From Methyloversatilis discipulorum (GTDB lineage: Bacteria; Pseudomonadota; Gammaproteobacteria; Burkholderiales; Rhodocyclaceae), in the NCBI RefSeq assembly GCF_000385375.1, contig NZ_ARVV01000001.1, forward strand, positions 3,968,001-4,032,000: a stretch of 64,000 bases of DNA. The letters are read 5' to 3'. The position numbers and the translations under genes were made by a program. Below are positions 60,741 to 64,000 of the stretch, in pieces. Under the pieces are notes generated by a model that was not told where the DNA came from, ran no database searches, and saw only the letters and a program-made list of their open reading frames with translations. The stretch's first letter is position 1, and every line of letters starts with the position of its first letter.

Positions 60741-61430
60741 ATGATGAGCATTTCAGACAACCTGCAAGCAATTCGCCACCGCATCGCCGACGCCGCCCGC
60801 GCCTGCGGCCGCGACCCCGCAGACATTCTTCTGCTGGCGGTGAGCAAGACCAAGCCGGATGCGGACATCATCGCCGCGCATGCCGCCGGTCAGACCGCCT
60901 TCGGCGAGAACTATGTGCAGGAAGGCTGCGACAAGGCGCAGCGCCTCGGTGAAGCCGGCATCACGCTCGACTGGCATTTCATCGGACCGCTGCAGAGCAA
61001 CAAGACGCGCCAGGTCGCGACCTGGTTCGACTGGGTGCATTCGATCGACCGCGAGAAGATCGCCGCGCGACTGTCCGAACAGCGCGACCCGCATCGGCCG
61101 CCACTGAATGTGTGCCTGCAGGTCAACGTCAGCGGTGAAGCGTCGAAGAGCGGTGTCGCACCGGACCAGGTCGCGGCGCTGGCCGACGCCATCGCGGCGC
61201 TGCCGCGACTCGCACTGCGCGGCCTGATGGCCATTCCCGAACCGACCGATGATGTCGCCCTCCAGCGTCGCCGTTTCGCTCATTTACGGCAGTTGAAGGA
61301 CGATCTGAACGCGCGCGGTCACCATCTCGACACGTTGTCGATGGGCATGTCACAGGATCTTGAAGCGGCGATCGCCGAAGGTGCCACCATCGTGCGTGTC
61401 GGCACGGCGCTGTTCGGGGCGCGGAACTGA
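60741..61430 (+). CDS. YggS/PLPBP-family pyridoxal phosphate homeostasis protein
   Basis: This 229-residue TIM-barrel protein binds PLP and maintains vitamin B6 and amino acid balance. The PLP lysine is in LLLAVSKTKPDADII. Other markers are FGENYVQEGCDKA, WHFIGPLQSNKTRQV and GLMAIPEPTDD, and the phosphate-binding end is LSMGMSQDLEAAIAEGATIV. Two adjacent ATGs (60741, 60744) are possible starts. In many genomes it lies by pilT, as here. The proC gene often next to it is absent. Confidence 0.95.
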   Translation: MMSISDNLQAIRHRIADAARACGRDPADILLLAVSKTKPDADIIAAHAAGQTAFGENYVQEGCDKAQRLGEAGITLDWHFIGPLQSNKTRQVATWFDWVHSIDREKIAARLSEQRDPHRPPLNVCLQVNVSGEASKSGVAPDQVAALADAIAALPRLALRGLMAIPEPTDDVALQRRRFAHLRQLKDDLNARGHHLDTLSMGMSQDLEAAIAEGATIVRVGTALFGARN

Positions 61431-61514
61431 CATCGCATGCCCGGCACGTCACGTGACGTTCGTGGTGCCCTGGCAACATGTCGCCCGATCACTTCAGACC
61501 CTGCCTCTCTCGCC

Positions 61515-62210
61515 ATGCTCCGAGCCACCCGAATCGCCGCACTGATCCTTCCCTCCGTCGTGCTGGCCCCGACGACGCACGCCGCTCGGCCGATGGTGAC
61601 CGACGATGCGCGCATCGTTGATCCGCGCAGCTGCCAGCTGGAAACGTGGACCCAGCGGACTTCAAGCGCAGCGGAGTACTGGCTGCTGCCGTCGTGCGCC
61701 ATCGGCAGCAATTTCGAGCTGATCCTGGGCGGCGCCCGCACCGGTGGTGACGGCGCAGCGCATGCGACCAGCGACCGCGTCGTGCAGGGCAAAACCCTGC
61801 TGCGCACGCTCGCCAACGATGGCTGGGGGCTGGGTCTGGTGGCGGGCGGCAATCTGCGCCCTACGGGCGGAGATGACGCCTTCGCCTATGTTCCCGCGAC
61901 CTTTGCTTTCGCCGACGGCACGCGTCTGCTGCACCTGAATGCCGGCTGGCTGCACGACGGTACGAGCCGGCGCAGCCGTGCCACCTGGGGCATAGGCGGG
62001 GAAGTACAGGTCAGCGACCGCCTCTGGCTGATCGGCGAAAGTTACGGCGAAGGCAGCAACGACCGCTACTATCAACTCGGGCTGCGTCTGTGGCTGATAC
62101 CGAATCGGGTACAACTGGATGCCACCCACGGCAATCGCTGGAACAATCCCGAGGGAGAGCGCTGGATATCGATCGGCCTGCGCCTGCTGTCGCCGGCCTT
62201 CCTGCCTTGA
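61515..62210 (+). CDS. Exported protein of unknown function, probable outer-membrane beta-barrel
   Basis: This 231-residue protein begins with a signal peptide (MLRATRIAALILPSVVLA, cleavage near THAA). The rest has alternating aromatic and small residues typical of beta strands (GLGLVAGGNLRPTGG, TWGIGGEVQVSDRLWLIGES) and ends GERWISIGLRLLSP. Three Cys or fewer and no catalytic motif are seen. The ATG at 61515 is preferred over an upstream 61437 start because it begins the leader. Function is unknown. Confidence 0.78.
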   Translation: MLRATRIAALILPSVVLAPTTHAARPMVTDDARIVDPRSCQLETWTQRTSSAAEYWLLPSCAIGSNFELILGGARTGGDGAAHATSDRVVQGKTLLRTLANDGWGLGLVAGGNLRPTGGDDAFAYVPATFAFADGTRLLHLNAGWLHDGTSRRSRATWGIGGEVQVSDRLWLIGESYGEGSNDRYYQLGLRLWLIPNRVQLDATHGNRWNNPEGERWISIGLRLLSPAFLP

Positions 62211-62234
62211 ACCGCCGCGTCCGTACATCTGCCA

Positions 62235-63200
62235 ATGATTCACGTCTACACGCTGCAGGACGGCCGACTGACCCGCACGGCCGAAGAACACCACGACACG
62301 GTGCCCGATCAGGACATCGCCTGGATCGACGCGCTCGATCTCGATGGCGACGAGAAGGCCTGGCTGCGCCAGCGCTTCCGCATCGACGTCGAAGCGCCCG
62401 ATGACGATGCCGACATCGAGGCCAGCGCGCGGGTATTCGTCGATGCACAGGGCAATCTGAACCTGCGCGCCGATTTCCTGATCGGGCGCGGTCACGAGTA
62501 CGTGACCGAGGCGCTGCGCTTCGTGATCGGCCCGCACATACTGATCAGCCTGCACGACGACGAACTGCCCATCATGCGCCTGCTGCGCATGCGCAACCGC
62601 GCTCAGCCCGGCAAGCTTGCGCAGCCGACCGACATCCTGATCGAACTGTTCGCGCTGGACGTCGAACAGTCCGCCGACGCGCTGGAACACATCTACACCG
62701 AACTGGAATCGGTCAGCGCCAGCGTGCTCGGCGAACAGCGCGGTTCGGACGACGCAGCGGCCGACAGCATCACCCGCATCGCCCGCAACGAGGACCTGAA
62801 CGGCACCATCCGGCGCAATCTGATGGACACGCGTCGCGCGCTGTCCTGGCTGATGCGCGAGCACCGGCTGGGCAAGGCACAGACCGACAAGGTGAAGCAG
62901 ATCCTGCGCGACATCGAATCGCTGGACGGCCATACCGCCTTCATTTTCGACAAGATCAACTTCCTGATGGACGCCATCATCGGCTTCATCAACCTGAACC
63001 AGAGCAAGGTGGTGAAGATCTTCTCGGTCGCATCGGTCGCCATGCTGCCGCCGACGCTGATCGCCAGCGTCTACGGCATGAACTTCGCCCACATGCCCGA
63101 ACTGGGCTGGCGCTGGGGCTACCCGTTCTCGCTCGGTCTGATGGCGCTGAGCGTAGCGCTGCCGTTCTGGTACTTCCGGCGCAAGGGCTGGCTCAAGTAG
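62235..63200 (+). CDS. corA: CorA-family magnesium/cobalt transporter
   Basis: This 321-residue protein forms a pentameric divalent cation channel. A large cytoplasmic domain (about 1-255) is followed by two membrane helices (about 260-315). The signature YGMNFAHMPELGW follows the first helix. The last residues are basic (FRRKGWLK). Sequence and length are normal. It starts 24 bp after the preceding gene. Confidence 0.95.
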   Translation: MIHVYTLQDGRLTRTAEEHHDTVPDQDIAWIDALDLDGDEKAWLRQRFRIDVEAPDDDADIEASARVFVDAQGNLNLRADFLIGRGHEYVTEALRFVIGPHILISLHDDELPIMRLLRMRNRAQPGKLAQPTDILIELFALDVEQSADALEHIYTELESVSASVLGEQRGSDDAAADSITRIARNEDLNGTIRRNLMDTRRALSWLMREHRLGKAQTDKVKQILRDIESLDGHTAFIFDKINFLMDAIIGFINLNQSKVVKIFSVASVAMLPPTLIASVYGMNFAHMPELGWRWGYPFSLGLMALSVALPFWYFRRKGWLK

Positions 63201-63257
63201 TTCGCCGGCCGACGGCAAAGCTAAACTGTCGGACTGCGTACCCACCACTCCTCTCCC

Positions 63258-64000
63258 GTGCCCCTCCACGACTACCTGATCCACCCCACCATTTCCCCGA
63301 TCGCCTTCGAGATCGGCCCGCTGGCCGTGCGCTGGTACGGGCTGATGTATCTGGTCGCCTTCGTCGCCTTCATGCTGCTCGGCCGCGTACATGCGAAGCG
63401 GCTGGCGGCCGCCGGTGCGCCATCGCTGGATGCGAAGCAGATCGACGACCTGCTGTTCTACGGCGTGCTGGGCGTGGTGCTGGGCGGGCGGCTGGGCTAT
63501 GTGCTCTTCTACAAGCCGGCCTACTACCTCGAACACTGGACCGAAATCCCGGCCATCTGGTCGGGCGGCATGAGCTTTCACGGCGGCTTTCTCGGCGTGC
63601 TGGTGGCCGTCGCGCTGTTCGCGCGGCGCGCCGACTGGCGCTTCTTCCAGCTCACCGACTTCATCGCGCCGCTGGTGCCGCTGGGTCTGGCGGCCGGGCG
63701 CATCGGCAACTTCCTTAATGCCGAACTGGTGGGCCGCGTCACCGACGTGCCGTGGGCGATGATCTTCCCGACCGTGGACATGCTGCCGCGCCACCCGTCG
63801 CAGCTCTACCAGTTCGCCGGCGAGGGGCTGGGGCTGTTCGTGCTGCTGTGGTGGTTCTCGCGCCGGCCGCGCCCGATGGCGGCGGTCAGCGCGATGTTCC
63901 TGATCGGCTATGGCGGCTTCCGCTTCCTCGCCGAATTCGGCCGCGAGCCGGACGATTTCCTCGGCCTGCTGGCCGGCGGGCTGTCGATGGGCCAGTGGCT
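63258..64000 (+). CDS. lgt: Prolipoprotein diacylglyceryl transferase (cut by window end)
   Basis: The first 247 residues of Lgt are visible, and the gene continues past the window. The enzyme adds diacylglyceryl to the lipobox cysteine of prolipoproteins in the inner membrane. The start is GTG at 63258 ([20 protein letters not shown]). Conserved parts are [36 protein letters not shown] and the key signature [18 protein letters not shown] -10-like TAAACT is at 63222. Confidence 0.95.
   Translation, partial: MPLHDYLIHPTISPIAFEIGPLAVRWYGLMYLVAFVAFMLLGRVHAKRLAAAGAPSLDAKQIDDLLFYGVLGVVLGGRLGYVLFYKPAYYLEHWTEIPAIWSGGMSFHGGFLGVLVAVALFARRADWRFFQLTDFIAPLVPLGLAAGRIGNFLNAELVGRVTDVPWAMIFPTVDMLPRHPSQLYQFAGEGLGLFVLLWWFSRRPRPMAAVSAMFLIGYGGFRFLAEFGREPDDFLGLLAGGLSMGQW

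Overview
This 64 kb window is GC-rich, gene-dense bacterial chromosome. The gene content and order point to a betaproteobacterium, and I infer the order Rhodocyclales or a close relative (Methyloversatilis-like). The supporting signs are pilB-pilC-pilD, the fmdB-DUF502-aspS-nudB run, hemB next to engB next to cytochrome c4, a PEP-CTERM protein, a nickel urease operon and a duplicated molybdenum-hydroxylase locus. No prophage, insertion sequence, CRISPR array, tRNA or rRNA gene was seen. Most of the window is core genome.

Layout. 1-5.8 kb: the end of proS, a lytic transglycosylase, a response regulator that has lost its phospho-acceptor, ffh, and two membrane proteins (a CcsA/HemX-like protein and a CorB/CNNM-type transporter). 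5.9-9.8 kb: the type IV pilus genes pilB, pilC and pilD. 9.9-14.5 kb: fmdB, a DUF502 protein, aspS, an exported RNase Sa-type ribonuclease with its barstar-like inhibitor, nudB and a small heat-shock protein with a good sigma-32-like promoter. 14.6-19.6 kb: argB, a pyrimidine-nucleotidase-like HAD protein with no normal start codon, hemB, engB, cytochrome c4 and a DUF455 ferritin-like protein. A probable unannotated RNA ending in a strong terminator lies between hemB and engB. 19.7-22 kb: msrP-msrQ and a YqaA-type membrane protein. 22-25.8 kb: a large secreted nuclease (ExeM/NucH type with RTX repeats) followed by a PEP-CTERM protein. 25.9-30.1 kb: bioB, bioC, a 56-residue basic protein and an MFS transporter on the minus strand, with comF opposite. 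30.1-37.9 kb: a LysR regulator divergent from a large-small-large set of molybdenum hydroxylase subunits, then XdhC and MocA-like maturation proteins. 38-41.5 kb: a GAF/HD-GYP protein, an uncharacterised membrane-anchored protein and a trypsin-like protease. 41.6-47.4 kb: ureD-A-x-B-y-C-E-F-G, with two small extra genes (x, y) inside the structural set and REP-like repeats between ureF and ureG. 47.4-51.4 kb: trkA-trkH and hemE. 51.4-58.4 kb: two DnaA boxes upstream of priA, a block of REP-like palindromes arranged as a 185-bp direct repeat, tlyA-metF, small proteins, a Bcr/CflA-type exporter and a universal stress protein. 58.4-64 kb: pilU and pilT (minus strand), the YggS-type PLP protein, an outer-membrane-like protein, corA and the beginning of lgt.

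How the genes work together. PilB, PilC, PilD, PilT and PilU supply extension, platform, prepilin processing and retraction functions of one type IV pilus, encoded at two loci about 50 kb apart. The two large Mo-cofactor proteins, the shared 2Fe-2S protein, XdhC and the MocA-like protein look like one periplasmic oxidoreductase locus under the divergent LysR. The urease operon carries all seven canonical genes. MsrP-MsrQ repairs oxidised periplasmic proteins, and HemB and HemE are haem synthesis steps.

The most interesting items are the RNase/barstar pair, the hemB-engB intergenic RNA candidate, the HAD gene whose initiation codon reads ATC, the receiver domain lacking both Asp and Lys, the REP array with Pseudomonas-style sequences, and the small genes embedded in the urease and biotin operons. 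All functional names are family assignments read by eye from the sequence. No database search was run.
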